Part shown: piece after piece, positions 32,775 through 32,943 of the stretch | Numbering within the stretch: position 1 is the first letter of the stretch | Layout: every line of letters begins with the position of its first letter | Origin: Bacteroidales bacterium | GTDB lineage: Bacteria; Bacteroidota; Bacteroidia; Bacteroidales; VadinHA17 | Assembly (NCBI GenBank): GCA_019429325.1 | Contig: JAHYJA010000019.1 | Coordinates: forward strand, 1 to 32,943 | Length of the DNA: 32,943 bases | Direction of reading: 5' to 3' | Made by a program: the position numbers and the translations under genes | The notes under the pieces: generated by a model | The model's database searches: none | What the model saw: the letters and a program-made list of their open reading frames with translations, nothing else | What the model was told of the DNA's origin: nothing

Positions 32775-32943
32775 CTATCGTTTGTTTAATGTAATAAGGT
32801 AGCGGAAAGGGTTGATTATCTTCTGAAACAGGCTGACGTCCCTTGTGATTATTTCCGCAATTCCCTGCATATTCTGGGTAAATTCGAGTCTTATTCCATA
32901 GAGCGTCAGCAGACCATCGGGAAGAGTAATCTCAATAAGGTAA
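32775..32943 (-). CDS. HlyD-type secretion/efflux adaptor, C-terminal end
   Basis: A minus-strand frame enters from the right edge and ends at TAG (32777-32775), giving the last 55 residues of a larger protein. It reads LPDGLLTLYGIRLEF, then MQGIAEIITRDVSLFQKIINPFRYL. This is the closing segment of HlyD/EmrA-like membrane-fusion proteins, where MxGxAEIIT.D..L leads into a final helix. Such adaptors join an inner-membrane ABC or other exporter to the outer membrane, often for peptide or bacteriocin export. The rest of the gene and any exporter partner lie beyond the window, so the call rests on a short piece. Confidence 0.6.
   Translation of the reverse strand, partial: YLIEITLPDGLLTLYGIRLEFTQNMQGIAEIITRDVSLFQKIINPFRYLITLNKR

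Overview
The window looks like a chromosomal segment of a member of the Bacteroidales/Bacteroidota, probably environmental or metagenome-assembled. Supporting signs are several promoters of the Bacteroidetes type (TTTG, about 19-21 nt, TAnnTTTG), a BtuB-BtuG style vitamin B12 locus, DUF4369/TlpA-like and CarboxypepD_reg-like proteins, DUF349 upstream of pyrG, and a YidC with a large periplasmic domain. Coding density is high and G+C moderate.

Region 1 (1-9.25 kb, mostly + strand) is accessory in character. It holds the 3' end of a GH127-type (DUF1680) glycoside hydrolase and an exported CarboxypepD_reg-like protein. A DUF4256 gene follows whose 5' end is broken at an A6 run, then an atypical SDR. 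Next is a likely operon NTF2-like / classical SDR / CrtI-like FAD oxidoreductase. After it lies a scar in which rsgA, cut just before its G3 motif, runs directly into the 3' half of an Fpg/Nei DNA glycosylase. Small membrane proteins and a DUF3795 protein complete the block. A tRNA-Arg(UCU) gene on the minus strand closes it, with its 3' end facing the block.

Region 2 (9.4-14.4 kb) holds an AraC-family regulator followed by two different fused aconitase/isopropylmalate-dehydratase proteins, all on the minus strand. No synthase or dehydrogenase for a known pathway lies nearby. The regulator's promoter carries a 13-bp direct repeat with a 20-bp period. Divergent from it is a previously unlabelled candidate: a perfect Bacteroidetes promoter, then about 200 nt whose two ends pair over about 27 bp, then a T8 run. 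This looks like a structured ncRNA, possibly 6S RNA.

Region 3 (14.5-19.1 kb) has an orphan biotin-pathway esterase BioG, a YihY/BrkB membrane protein, a family 2 glycosyltransferase, and a secreted DUF4369/thioredoxin-like protein. The last two are transcribed from a divergent promoter pair.

Region 4 (19.1-26.7 kb, minus strand) is a complete cobalamin uptake operon in the order btuB-btuG-btuF-btuC-btuD. It sits behind a cobalamin riboswitch and its own promoter, with a LacI-family regulator gene upstream.

Region 5 (26.8-32.9 kb) is a housekeeping operon, DUF349 protein - pyrG - yidC (minus strand). It is followed by a tiny membrane-anchored protein with its own promoter and the 3' end of an HlyD-type secretion adaptor gene.

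No insertion sequence, integrase, CRISPR array or rRNA was seen. Family calls rest on recognised motifs, not database searches.
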